DNA from: COE1 sp964387365
GTDB taxonomy: Bacteria > Bacillota > Clostridia > Lachnospirales > Lachnospiraceae
Assembly (NCBI GenBank): GCA_964387365.1
Contig: CAYLWP010000003.1
Location: 1 to 48,337 of the forward strand
Length of the DNA: 48,337 nucleotides
Direction: 5' to 3'
In this document: one piece after another, positions 8,361-16,404 of the stretch
Layout: each line of letters begins with the position of its first letter
Position numbering within the stretch: position 1 is the stretch's first letter
Notes under the pieces: model-generated
Told to the model about the DNA's origin: nothing
Database searches by the model: none
The model's input: the letters and a program-made list of their open reading frames with translations, nothing else
Made by a program: the position numbers and the translations under genes

Positions 8361-11300
8361 TTACTGATAAAGCACTACCATAAAACTGTATTCATCTGTT
8401 GTATATGCAATATTTCCGATATTGTTGATGATTGATGTCTGCTTGCATACAAGCTCACCTGTTGTCATATCCTTTGCAAAGAGGTATGCAACCTTGCCTG
8501 CATGCTCTGCACCGATTCCAAGGTGAATCGTTACTTCATATCCAAGCTTTGCAGCATTCTTAGGAATATAGGTTACGGAGGAGAATCCCTGACCATAATC
8601 AATCATGGTATTTCTTTCCATACTTAAATCCAGATTTGCCATAGCCTGAATCATATTAGCAGGGTCGATTGTAACACCAATTCTATCACTGATAAATGCA
8701 TTTAAAATCATACTTTGGTGCTTAAGCTTCAGTAAATCAGCAATTGTCAGAATACCATCTGTACCGTACAGTGACATATCATAGCTTTCTCTTGCTGCTA
8801 CCGCTTCCGGATTATCTGACTGCGGTACCTTTGAATCGAAGATAACATTTTTGAGCTTATCCTCAACCTTTACAACTACATTTGTAATTGGTGCAGCAGT
8901 ACTGCTTGAGCTGTTTGATGAGCTTGATTCACTTGAGCTGCCACTCTGTGATGGTGCTTCACTGGACTCTTCCTCTACCAACTCCACAGTTAAGTCAGAG
9001 AGGGTAATCGTGGTATCAATATTGGTCTCGCCGTTAAATAATCCTAAGGCAAATACCATCTTTAATGTATCAACCGGCATTTCTGCGATGTCTACTGTAA
9101 TTGTCTGCTCTTCGCCTGCCTTCAGACTATATTCCTGCATGAAGATTTCTGCGTCATCTGTCTGACCTACCTTGAATGCAATCTTCTTGTCCTGCTCGGA
9201 CTTTGCCTTGAAACTGATGGTGTAAGCTTCACCTGCTGTAACCGGATAATTATTTCCTGTTAACTGAACGCCCCACTGAGAACCATCCCAGCCGCCGCCT
9301 GCCTGAACTGCAAGTGCAATCTGATTATCCTTCTTATCTACAACACTACCTGTTACCCATGCCCAGTCATATCCATAGTAAGATTCCCAGCCTGATAACT
9401 TCGTTACGTCCGGTGTCTCAGGTACTTCAGGTTCTTCCGGTACATCCGGTTCTTCCTCTCCACCTGTTTCCAATGAGTTAACCATTTCAAAATCTGAAAT
9501 GCTGATTGTAGTATCAATATTTGTTTCATCTGCAAACACGCCAGCTGCAAAGTACAGCTTCACAAAGCCTTCTGTCATTTCATCCAGCTTAATGGTGATT
9601 GTCTGCTCTTTTCCTGCCTTCAGACTGTATTCCTCATAGAACAGCTCTTTTGCATTAGAGCCCTCAGCCTTAAATGCAAACTTCTTGTCCTGTCCAGCCT
9701 TGGCCTTGAAGCTTATGGTATATGGATATCCTACGCTAACAGGGATATCTGCCTTGGTTAACTGAACACCCCATGGAGTATCAGCCCATCCGCCTGAAGC
9801 CTTTACGGTAAGCTCGATATTATTATCCTTCTGAGAAACAATATTACTGCTTACATATGCCCAGTCGCTTCCTACATAATGCTCCCAATCTGAGAACTTC
9901 GGAGCTACGTTTCCGTCTTCACTAATCTCTGTTGCGATAATGGTCTGGCTTACCTGAGTATAATCATAACCTTCTGCGATAACCTTGATGGTATAAATAT
10001 TTGCTTCTTCGAATGCAGCTGCATCAATGGTGATTGTATTAGCAGCTGTATCAACAGTGTAGAGACTGTCTGCAATCTCTTCATCAGAGAGTAATACTCT
10101 CATTGCTGATGCTTCCCAGGCAGTATCCTCTGCATAAGTAACTACAACAGCTTCGCCCTGCTTAACAGCACCTTTTCCGGATAATGCAGGAGCCTTCTTC
10201 ATATCTACTCCTGAAACCTTAATCTCAATGTCATCAAGATAAACGGTTGTCTTTGCATTCACACCTGCAAGAAGATACTTCAATGCAGTAGTTCCTTCCA
10301 GACTTGACTTGAAGGTAAACTTGTAATCCTTCCAGTCTGTTCCTACGGTGAAGCTTTCTGCCAAAGTGCTTGTATAAGAAGCATTTTCAATCTTTACTTC
10401 CAGACTCTGTTCGCTTGAAGCCTTGGCCTTGAAGGAAATATCATAGGTAGTTCCCTTCTTGAGGTTTACACCTTCCTGGATTAACATATTGAAATATGTC
10501 TGGCTACCCTTAGCGCCGTTTACCTGCATATAGTGGTTAGCTCCGTCCTCTACAACAGCATATCCTGTCTGGCATGCAGCTCCTGCGTCCGTATACTCTG
10601 TCCATCCTGTTAATCCATCTTCAAAGTCACCATTTGTTAATGGGAAAATCTTTACATCATCATAGCTTACATTGTTATCTGTTAAGCGCTTCATCACAAC
10701 GTTATCAAGCGTAATGCTGCCTGTTGTTTCCATATGTAAAACAGCTTCCTGGTCAGTTACGTTTGCAGGCATCTCAAAGGTCAGCTCGTAGCTGCTCATT
10801 CCTGAGCCAAGAGTAAACTGTTTTTCTGCATACACGGTTTCACCGTTCTTATCCTGTAAGCTTACAGTTAAGGTTTCACCCTCTCCTGCAGCCTGTAAAG
10901 TCAGCTGATACTTGTCAGTCTGAAGAAGCTGAATACCTCTCTGCTCTACTGCGCCTGCCTTCCAGGATAATGCCTTGTCATTGTTAACTGCACTTCCTGC
11001 ATCCTTAGCAGCTTCATCAAGATTCCAGAAAGCAAGCTTTCCTGTTCCCTGATCGAAGGTACCGTTGTAAACATGGTTTCCATCCTCTAACGGCTCCTTT
11101 GGAGCATTTGTATTATCTGTAGCCTCTGCTACCTTTACACATACATTGGCAATGCTAATCTTACCTGTATCAAGTCCCATATTGAATTCCAGACGTGCTG
11201 TTTCATCTGTATCGGAATCCATCGTAAAGGTATATGAGTAATGCTGTGGCTTTGACTTCAGGGATGCTGTAAATGCGTTGGAGTAAGAACCCCAGCTGTT

Positions 11301-13844
11301 ATCGTCATCACCGGCAAGCTTCACAATCATATCTCTGTTCTTGGATGCAAAAGCATCAAAGCTTATCTCATAGGTATATCCCTTTACTAAAGGAAGATGC
11401 TGAATCATCTGTACTGCATAGTTCTGGGTTCCGCCATTAGTAATATTTACCTCTGCGTAGGTATCACCATCTGATTCATCGGTAGAATAAGAAGCTGCTC
11501 CCTGATAATCTCCTACCAGGAAGTACCAATGTCTTGACCAGTCATCTGTCATATCAGTAGAAATGATGCTTCCTGCACTTTCTACATTTGTGAACTCTGT
11601 ATCAGTAACAAAGTTTCCTTCTGCATCGGCATACTGCTCTGCAAACTTCTCAAAGCTTGCTTCGTCGCCTTCCTGCTCAGGAGCCTCTACTTCTCTGTCA
11701 TAGTAGCCTTCTGTGCTATTGCGGTATACTCTGACGTAGTCTACATCCATCTCTACAGGCTGCTCAAAAATGCTGTCTGCCGGTCTTAAGCCACCATCAA
11801 AGGTTCCGCCCAGTGCCATATTGAATACAATGTGGAATGGTGCATCAAACGGTGCCGGATACGCATAGTTTTCTGCATTTCCGCTTCCCTTTGAATACCA
11901 GTTTGTGATTGTCTTTGTCTCTACACCGTCTACATACCAGGTCAGTCTTCCAACGTCCCACTCCAAGGTGTAGGTATGATAGTCGGTAATACTTCCGTTA
12001 TCCGGTAACTTATAGGTTACACCTGCTGACTTATTATTCGGCCAGGTCTCACCATAGTGAATCGTTCCTAATACCTCGTTGGTAAGTCTTCCTCTTGCCT
12101 CCATGATATCAATTTCACCGTTAGAAGCCCATGTTCCATAATCATCTGTGGACGGCAGCATCCAGAATGCTGGCCAGATTCCGTCGCCTGCCGGCATCTT
12201 AATCTTTGCTTCAATACGTCCATAAGTTGTTGAAAATCCCTGATTACCATCTGCAAGGCTTCGAATTCTACTTGAGGTATAGGTCTTTCCCTCAATGCTT
12301 TCCTTCTTTGCCTCGATTGTAAGGGTACCATCACCAACGCTTAAATTGTCAGAAGTATAATACTGCTCTTCTTCATTACCCCATCCGTTTAAGCCATATT
12401 CTGCACCTGTTCCGTTCTGATAGGTCCAGATATTGGTATCAAGAGCGTTTCCGTTGAATTCATCTGCAAAAACAAGCTCCCATGTATCGTCCGCAAATAC
12501 CTGCTGATAAACCTTTGCTGTTGTATATCCGTCTGCCTCAACCTCAATATCATATACACCTGCAGATGTAAAATTCTCTCCATCAATTTCAATGCTGTCA
12601 GAATCCTTATCAAAGCTTACGCTTTCTCCGTTTACCAACACCTTAGAAATTGCATTTGCAAAGTCTTCATTTTCAAAGAAAGTAAGTGTAATGTCATCTC
12701 CAACAGTAGCACTTTCCTTGGACTCGGAAATAGCAATCACATCTCCTGTCTTTACCTCAGGCTTTACTTCTGGCTGTTCTTCCGGTTCCTCGGCTGTTGC
12801 CTCAGTTGTCAGCTTCAGGTTAGAAATTGTAATATTTCCGCTCTGGTTTGGAGTCTCACCGCCCGTGGTTCCGGGTGCAAAAAAGAGCTGTGTCTGTGCC
12901 TGTGGCATAGCTGCTGACAGCTTTTCAAAATGATATACTTCTCCTGCCTTTAAGGAAACAGTTTCTAAAACAACACCTGCGGCGTCATCCAGCTTAATTA
13001 CCATTTTCTTATCAATACCGGAAAGCAAATCACAGGAAAGTGTATATTCTGCTCCCTGAGTCACATTAATTCCGTCTATCTTATACTGAACAGCCCACTC
13101 ATTTGAGCTGCTATCGCCGAAATTAGAAGCCTTGATTACAGCAGTATCACCATCTTCTTCCACCTCTGCAAACGCAGATGCCCAACCATTCGGGCCACCA
13201 CAATAAAGTGAAGTATTGGCGTCTTCGAAGTTCATATACTCACTATCCTGTGCTTCTTCTGTCGATTCCTCCTCAGTTGTCTCTTCTTCTGTTATCTCTT
13301 CCGCGGTTGTTTCCTCTTCCGTGGTTTCTTCCTCGGTTGTCTCTTCTTCTGTCGTCTCTTCCTCGGTTGTTGTTACCTCTTCTGAAGTCTCTTCCTCAGT
13401 TGTTGTCACTTCCTCTGAAGATTCTTCCTTTGCTGCACCAAGCACCGTAATTTTTGATTCACACTTTGTTCTGTCAGACTCTGAACCGTCCTCCAAAACA
13501 GCTGTTACCTGAACCTTATGCTCACCCGGCTCTATGTTTTCAAATGTATAGAAAGCAACCTGCGCATCGTTCTTAATTACATTGCCATCAAGATAGATTA
13601 CATATCTTGCACCTTCCATACCGCAAGGACCATATACCACGGTAAGAACATTCTCACTCGGACTACCTAACACCAAACCCACAGGTGGATTTACTGTTAC
13701 CTCGGCGGCAACTTCTACTCCTTCCTCCGCACTCGCTGTCATCGGGCAAACTCCTGTAACTGCAAGTGCTGTTGCAAGAGTCATTGCCTGCACGCGCTTA
13801 CGCCACTTCATGCGTAACCACTTAGGACACTTTTCCTGCTTCAT
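8361..13844 (-). CDS. Giant secreted multi-modular GH16 endo-beta-glucanase (laminarinase-like)
   Basis: This is an 1827-residue exported protein. The order is: signal peptide (1-40), Ig-like domain (48-130), Glu/Thr-rich linker (137-196), CBM4/9-like module (200-345), DUF1533-like domain (365-452), GH16 catalytic domain (455-712), three CBM4/9-like modules (about 760-895, 915-1045, 1060-1210), a second DUF1533-like domain (1212-1300), two near-identical CBM4/9-like modules (1310-1455, 1475-1615), a Ser-rich linker (1620-1645) and a C-terminal region of about 180 residues that I do not recognise. The catalytic signature GEIDIMEARG near residue 578 holds the nucleophile and acid/base Glu. The extra Met between them (EIDIME) marks the beta-bulge type common in beta-1,3-glucanases. 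The enzyme should cut beta-1,3- or mixed-linkage glucan outside the cell. No LPXTG, SLH or dockerin motif is seen, so surface attachment is unexplained. It is a single-gene transcript. Confidence 0.93.
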   Translation of the reverse strand: MKQEKCPKWLRMKWRKRVQAMTLATALAVTGVCPMTASAEEGVEVAAEVTVNPPVGLVLGSPSENVLTVVYGPCGMEGARYVIYLDGNVIKNDAQVAFYTFENIEPGEHKVQVTAVLEDGSESDRTKCESKITVLGAAKEESSEEVTTTEEETSEEVTTTEEETTEEETTEEETTEEETTAEEITEEETTEEESTEEAQDSEYMNFEDANTSLYCGGPNGWASAFAEVEEDGDTAVIKASNFGDSSSNEWAVQYKIDGINVTQGAEYTLSCDLLSGIDKKMVIKLDDAAGVVLETVSLKAGEVYHFEKLSAAMPQAQTQLFFAPGTTGGETPNQSGNITISNLKLTTEATAEEPEEQPEVKPEVKTGDVIAISESKESATVGDDITLTFFENEDFANAISKVLVNGESVSFDKDSDSIEIDGENFTSAGVYDIEVEADGYTTAKVYQQVFADDTWELVFADEFNGNALDTNIWTYQNGTGAEYGLNGWGNEEEQYYTSDNLSVGDGTLTIEAKKESIEGKTYTSSRIRSLADGNQGFSTTYGRIEAKIKMPAGDGIWPAFWMLPSTDDYGTWASNGEIDIMEARGRLTNEVLGTIHYGETWPNNKSAGVTYKLPDNGSITDYHTYTLEWDVGRLTWYVDGVETKTITNWYSKGSGNAENYAYPAPFDAPFHIVFNMALGGTFDGGLRPADSIFEQPVEMDVDYVRVYRNSTEGYYDREVEAPEQEGDEASFEKFAEQYADAEGNFVTDTEFTNVESAGSIISTDMTDDWSRHWYFLVGDYQGAASYSTDESDGDTYAEVNITNGGTQNYAVQMIQHLPLVKGYTYEISFDAFASKNRDMIVKLAGDDDNSWGSYSNAFTASLKSKPQHYSYTFTMDSDTDETARLEFNMGLDTGKISIANVCVKVAEATDNTNAPKEPLEDGNHVYNGTFDQGTGKLAFWNLDEAAKDAGSAVNNDKALSWKAGAVEQRGIQLLQTDKYQLTLQAAGEGETLTVSLQDKNGETVYAEKQFTLGSGMSSYELTFEMPANVTDQEAVLHMETTGSITLDNVVMKRLTDNNVSYDDVKIFPLTNGDFEDGLTGWTEYTDAGAACQTGYAVVEDGANHYMQVNGAKGSQTYFNMLIQEGVNLKKGTTYDISFKAKASSEQSLEVKIENASYTSTLAESFTVGTDWKDYKFTFKSSLEGTTALKYLLAGVNAKTTVYLDDIEIKVSGVDMKKAPALSGKGAVKQGEAVVVTYAEDTAWEASAMRVLLSDEEIADSLYTVDTAANTITIDAAAFEEANIYTIKVIAEGYDYTQVSQTIIATEISEDGNVAPKFSDWEHYVGSDWAYVSSNIVSQKDNNIELTVKASGGWADTPWGVQLTKADIPVSVGYPYTISFKAKAGQDKKFAFKAEGSNAKELFYEEYSLKAGKEQTITIKLDEMTEGFVKLYFAAGVFADETNIDTTISISDFEMVNSLETGGEEEPDVPEEPEVPETPDVTKLSGWESYYGYDWAWVTGSVVDKKDNQIALAVQAGGGWDGSQWGVQLTGNNYPVTAGEAYTISFKAKSEQDKKIAFKVGQTDDAEIFMQEYSLKAGEEQTITVDIAEMPVDTLKMVFALGLFNGETNIDTTITLSDLTVELVEEESSEAPSQSGSSSESSSSNSSSSTAAPITNVVVKVEDKLKNVIFDSKVPQSDNPEAVAARESYDMSLYGTDGILTIADLLKLKHQSMILNAFISDRIGVTIDPANMIQAMANLDLSMERNTMIDYGQGFSSVTYIPKNAAKLGYEVTIHLGIGAEHAGKVAYLFAKDMTTGELVCKQTSIINNIGNIAYTTDEYSFMVVLYQ
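13256..13435 (-). repeat. Coding repeat: Glu/Thr-rich linker of the GH16 protein
   Basis: About 60 codons encode tandem variants of TTEEE / EEVTTTEEETS, residues 137-196 of the GH16 protein. Such acidic, probably O-glycosylated linkers are common in secreted clostridial glycosidases. The triplet-based repeat could change length by slippage without shifting frame. Confidence 0.85.
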
Positions 13845-13920
13845 TCATATACCTCCCTTTCATGAAACCCTTACATACAGTTTCTCTAGTATCACTTTAT
13901 CGGTTTTTCCAATGATAGGA

Positions 13921-13950
13921 AAGTACTGTTTTTTTATTCATGGTGTCAAA
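13921..13950 (-). promoter_or_regulatory. Putative promoter of the GH16 gene
   Basis: Minus-strand TTGACA and TACTTT are separated by 18 bases. The -35 box is perfect and the -10 box is weak. The leader to the ATG at 13844 would be about 70 bases, and AAGGGAGG precedes the start codon. The rest of 13951-14033 is AT-rich with nothing else recognised. Confidence 0.4.
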
Positions 13951-14033
13951 ATTTTAGCGGTGATTTTTGTTTTTATTGTTTAATATGTTGTATCTCCAAA
14001 AGGCACAATTTGTTTTTCTTGTGCACAATGCAA

Positions 14034-14059
14034 AAACGTGCGCCACCGGACGCACGTTT
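14034..14059 (-). terminator. Terminator-like hairpin
   Basis: A perfect 9-bp stem, AAACGTGCG with CGCACGTTT, has an 8-base loop and a short T run on the minus strand. It would end transcripts from the Rpn/IS remnant region before the GH16 promoter. Confidence 0.6.
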
Positions 14060-14100
14060 GAAACGACATTATTTTATTCCGAAAGTACCTCAATCAATCT

Positions 14101-14335
14101 TAAAGTGTACCCATTGTCAAGGGCATTTTAAGAAGAAGGGATTACTCCACTAAGCGGATATTGAAATATACCCCATACTTATCACACAATTCCATTTCTG
14201 ATAGGTTGCCAGACAAGTACTCTTCACATATTTTTATAATTATTTCTTTTGAATATTTAGACATAAAAATCCCCCTAAGTAAATTTTGGTTATTTACCTT
14301 GTCTACTTAAGGGGAATCATATCATTATAGTGACC
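14101..14335 (-). mobile_element. Remnant of an IS3-type insertion sequence (internally deleted)
   Basis: The stretch holds only the first 40 codons of an orfA-like transposase gene (14142-14264). Upstream of it lies a near-palindrome, CCCCTAAGTA / TACTTAAGGGG (about 14272-14316). On its downstream side is the segment TGTACCCATTGTCAAGG (about 14107-14123), which I recall as typical of ends of Clostridia IS3-group elements. The rest of orfA and all of orfB are missing. True ends and target duplication could not be defined, so the limits are approximate. Confidence 0.4.
14142..14264 (-). pseudogene. Truncated IS3-family transposase OrfA (N-terminal helix-turn-helix)
   Basis: This is a 40-codon frame starting MSKYSKE and containing CEEYLSGNLSEMELCDKYGV. 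That is the usual opening of the IS3-group OrfA helix-turn-helix (MSKYSKEFK... followed by a Y-L-x-G-x segment). It then runs into unrelated residues and stops. A full OrfA has about 90-170 residues, so this is a fossil and not a working gene. Confidence 0.5.
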
Positions 14336-14348
14336 TTTTAAAACATCA

Positions 14349-15258
14349 TTATTTATTCAACGCTTTCCATTCATCAAAGATTTTTCCGCAATTGTACTCC
14401 GGTGCATAATTTAATGCTACGTCGTAGATTTCTTGAATCTTCGCTTCATCCTCTTCCAGTTCGTCAGCAATCAACCCCGGTAATTTTCCCTTTGCCATCT
14501 TCTTGCAGACTTGTTCAATGAGCTTCTTCTCTTCGCCTTCGCGAATACCTTTCTGAACCCCACGTTCCTCAATTCTATCTAACAATATCTCACTCATGGT
14601 TATTTCATCTCCTTCCCATGTCCCACTTACCTCTTCAAAACGCTTATCATGCGTCAATGCTGCCATCATCTGTAATAACGCATCGACATGTTGTATAACA
14701 CCTTTAGTCCTTATTCTTACGTTTTTGTACAAAATAATCCGCCACAAAACGAAAATCGCTCTGAAAACTGTTTACCTGTTCATCCGTCAAATACGCTATC
14801 TCAAATACATTCATTTTATAATCTGTAACATAGTTTTCCAACTCTTCCGGAATGGCTACAAATTCGTGAAGACTCGTAGCTGCATCCCATCTGCTCGTTC
14901 CAAAATATAAAACCATTGTAACAACCGGACATCTTACCTTACAATCTCGATTCAATTGCGCTCTGTAATATGCGCCATCATAACCTGCAATACGGAATAT
15001 CATGTCCTTATCAACTTCTGTCTGGTTTTCCAGTCCAATGAGAACAATCTCTGTTTTTTGATTCTCCCATAATTTTGCAATGTCACGTCTTTGTTCATGC
15101 GGTTTTCCATCTGCCTTGTATTGTGTCTCAGTGTTCGTTTCACTTAGCTCAGACGGATTGATTTTTCTTTTTCCGTCAAATAGCAGTACATTTAAAATAT
15201 CCGCAAATACATCATTGTACGATTCCAGATATTTTTCTGAAAGATCTTTTTCTCCCAT
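14349..15258 (-). pseudogene. Rpn-family PD-(D/E)XK nuclease / 'transposase', split by a frameshift
   Basis: Two overlapping frames together make one Rpn-like protein. The upstream part (15258 down to a stop at 14704) has 184 residues with the nuclease core, including GLENQTEVDKDMIFRIAGYD, in which the Glu-x-Gln pair belongs to the PD-(D/E)XK active site. The downstream part continues in another frame from about 14700 to 14349. It has the usual C-terminal stretch HVDALLQMMAALTHDKRFEE and a Lys/Glu-rich tail with EGEEKKLIEQVCKKMAKGK. The shift lies near 14695-14715, just after KRKNKD. Rpn proteins promote RecA-independent recombination and often occur as many decaying copies in Clostridia. The ribosome binding site AGAGAGGA precedes the ATG at 15258. 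It could instead be a sequencing error. Confidence 0.8.
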
Positions 15259-15430
15259 GTATCCTCTCTTTCCTTAATTATACCGATACTTTCGGCATGA
15301 CTCAATATTTTTTTGGCATATTCTGAAATATACGGCGACTTGCCGCCAAGAATCTTGTACAAGAAATTTGAAATGTCTTTCCGAATTACCTGAGAATCAC
15401 ATTAACAGAAACAAAACCACATGTAAAGCC

Positions 15431-15467
15431 AAATGTAATAATTCGGTCGTGAAATGTAATAATTCGT
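15431..15467. repeat. Two direct repeats with a 21-bp period
   Basis: AAATGTAATAATTCG occurs at 15431-15445 and again at 15452-15466, exactly two helical turns apart. The rest of 15259-15480 shows no gene. The repeat could be a regulator binding site or the end repeats of a lost insertion sequence; the sequence does not decide between them. Confidence 0.6.
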
Positions 15468-15487
15468 TAGTTTCTGACAACTTAAAA

Positions 15488-15510
15488 ACCGGCACATAAT
15501 CTGTGCCGGT
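15488..15510 (-). terminator. Rho-independent terminator of the flagellar operon (after csrA)
   Basis: A perfect 9-bp stem ACCGGCACA / TGTGCCGGT has a five-base loop and is followed on the minus strand by TTTTTAAG. It lies 10 bases beyond the csrA stop. Confidence 0.85.
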
Positions 15511-15520
15511 TCTGCTCTTC

Positions 15521-15745
15521 CTACTTCGCAAACAATCCCGCAAGCTGTTCCACTCCTGCGATATTGTTGGATGCTTCTTTATTTGCTTCCTGTATCTGGA
15601 TGTATACCTCTTTACGATATACAGGGACTTCTTTCGGTGCGGAGATGCCGATCTTTACCTGTTCCCCTTTTACTTCAAGCACCGTAATCTCTATGTCATT
15701 GTTAATCATCAGAGCTTCGCCTTTTTTTCTGGATAGTGCCAGCAT
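15521..15745 (-). CDS. csrA: Carbon storage / translational regulator CsrA
   Basis: This is a 74-residue protein with the full CsrA fold: MLALSRKKGEALMI, then EITVLEVKGEQVKIGISAPKEVPVYRKEVY. CsrA dimers bind GGA motifs in mRNA leaders and usually block translation. In Firmicutes the main target is flagellin mRNA, and FliW antagonises CsrA. The frame extends to a GTG at 15754, but the ATG at 15745 gives the conserved MLALSRK start behind GCAGGTGA. It is the last gene of the flgM-flgN-flgK-flgK-flgL-fliW-csrA run, 28 bases after fliW. Confidence 0.97.
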   Translation of the reverse strand: MLALSRKKGEALMINNDIEITVLEVKGEQVKIGISAPKEVPVYRKEVYIQIQEANKEASNNIAGVEQLAGLFAK

Positions 15746-15773
15746 ATCTTTCACCTGCCTTCTTTCTTACTTG

Positions 15774-16235
15774 TCACGCATGCTGTGTCGCCATCAAACT
15801 ATCGTAAATGGCATGTTTAATACTGTATTTCTCATCATCTGCGATTAACTGTACAGCTTTACAGGTATCTGCATTGACGATAATAGGCGCTCTCAGGTTC
15901 ACTGTGGTCTGTGTGATATCCTTTGGAACGGTTACCGTTACCAGAATAAGGATATCTGCATGCTCAATGTCGTCTCCGAGCGGTGCTAAAAGCTCCTGCG
16001 GAAACTTCGGTTCATAGCCAGCCATTACCAGCTCCGGATTCATAACCGGAAGGGCAAATGCCGGCTCCTGAATTGACTGCAGCCACTTAATACCTGAGTC
16101 ATTCCCCTTTTCAATATTGTAAATCAGAGTAAATTCCTTCAAATCCGGGAAACCAAGGATTCCGCTTTCAAAACGGATAATCTTGTCATCCTCCACTGCA
16201 ATTTTACCAAATACTCTTGTATTTACTTCTACCAT
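15774..16235 (-). CDS. fliW: Flagellar assembly factor FliW
   Basis: This is a 153-residue beta-rich protein with the family opening VNTRVFGKIAVEDDKIIRFE and GILGFPDLKEFTLI, and the core SIQEPAFALPVMNP. FliW binds free flagellin or CsrA. When flagellin is exported, FliW frees itself to bind CsrA and relieve repression of flagellin translation (established in Bacillus subtilis). Its place directly before csrA fits this switch. A 169-base gap separates it from flgL and carries an extended -10 promoter candidate (16336-16344), so fliW-csrA may also be transcribed separately. Confidence 0.96.
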   Translation of the reverse strand: MVEVNTRVFGKIAVEDDKIIRFESGILGFPDLKEFTLIYNIEKGNDSGIKWLQSIQEPAFALPVMNPELVMAGYEPKFPQELLAPLGDDIEHADILILVTVTVPKDITQTTVNLRAPIIVNADTCKAVQLIADDEKYSIKHAIYDSLMATQHA

Positions 16236-16335
16236 AATTCTTTCACTCCATTTCAGTCTTATCCTGCTGTGTACAGGTGAATTTTGAGTTGTAGAAACGG
16301 TTGTATTCCTTTGAATTATGTCAACTGTCGGAATT

Positions 16336-16344
16336 ATTGTATCA
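16336..16344 (-). promoter_or_regulatory. Possible extended -10 promoter for fliW-csrA
   Basis: The minus-strand motif TGATACAAT (TGN plus TACAAT) lies about 100 bases before the fliW ATG. The -35 region is poor (TAGCAA at 17 bases). The rest of the 16236-16404 gap is AT-rich and contains a TTGACATAA word downstream of this box. Confidence 0.3.
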
Positions 16345-16404
16345 CATTTCTACATTTTTTGCTATAGTTTTCTGATATCTTTTTTTAGATTTATGTAAAT
16401 AAAT

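Noticed and set aside
12068..12613. Minus-strand frames overlapping the GH16 catalytic domain
   Set aside because: They lie in a different frame of the same coding DNA and have no motifs; the main frame is clearly the real gene.
13256..13435. Repeated DNA that might suggest a CRISPR array
   Set aside because: The units are short, imperfect and in frame within a coding linker; there are no spacers and no cas genes.
13178..13512. Plus-strand Ser/Val- or Leu/Pro-rich open frames
   Set aside because: They are antisense to the Glu/Thr linker repeat of the GH16 protein; the repeat explains their length.
13880..13900. Sigma-28 promoter (CCGATAA) before the GH16 gene
   Set aside because: The -10-like word has no TAAA box 14-16 bases upstream; the TTGACA box further up is a better candidate.
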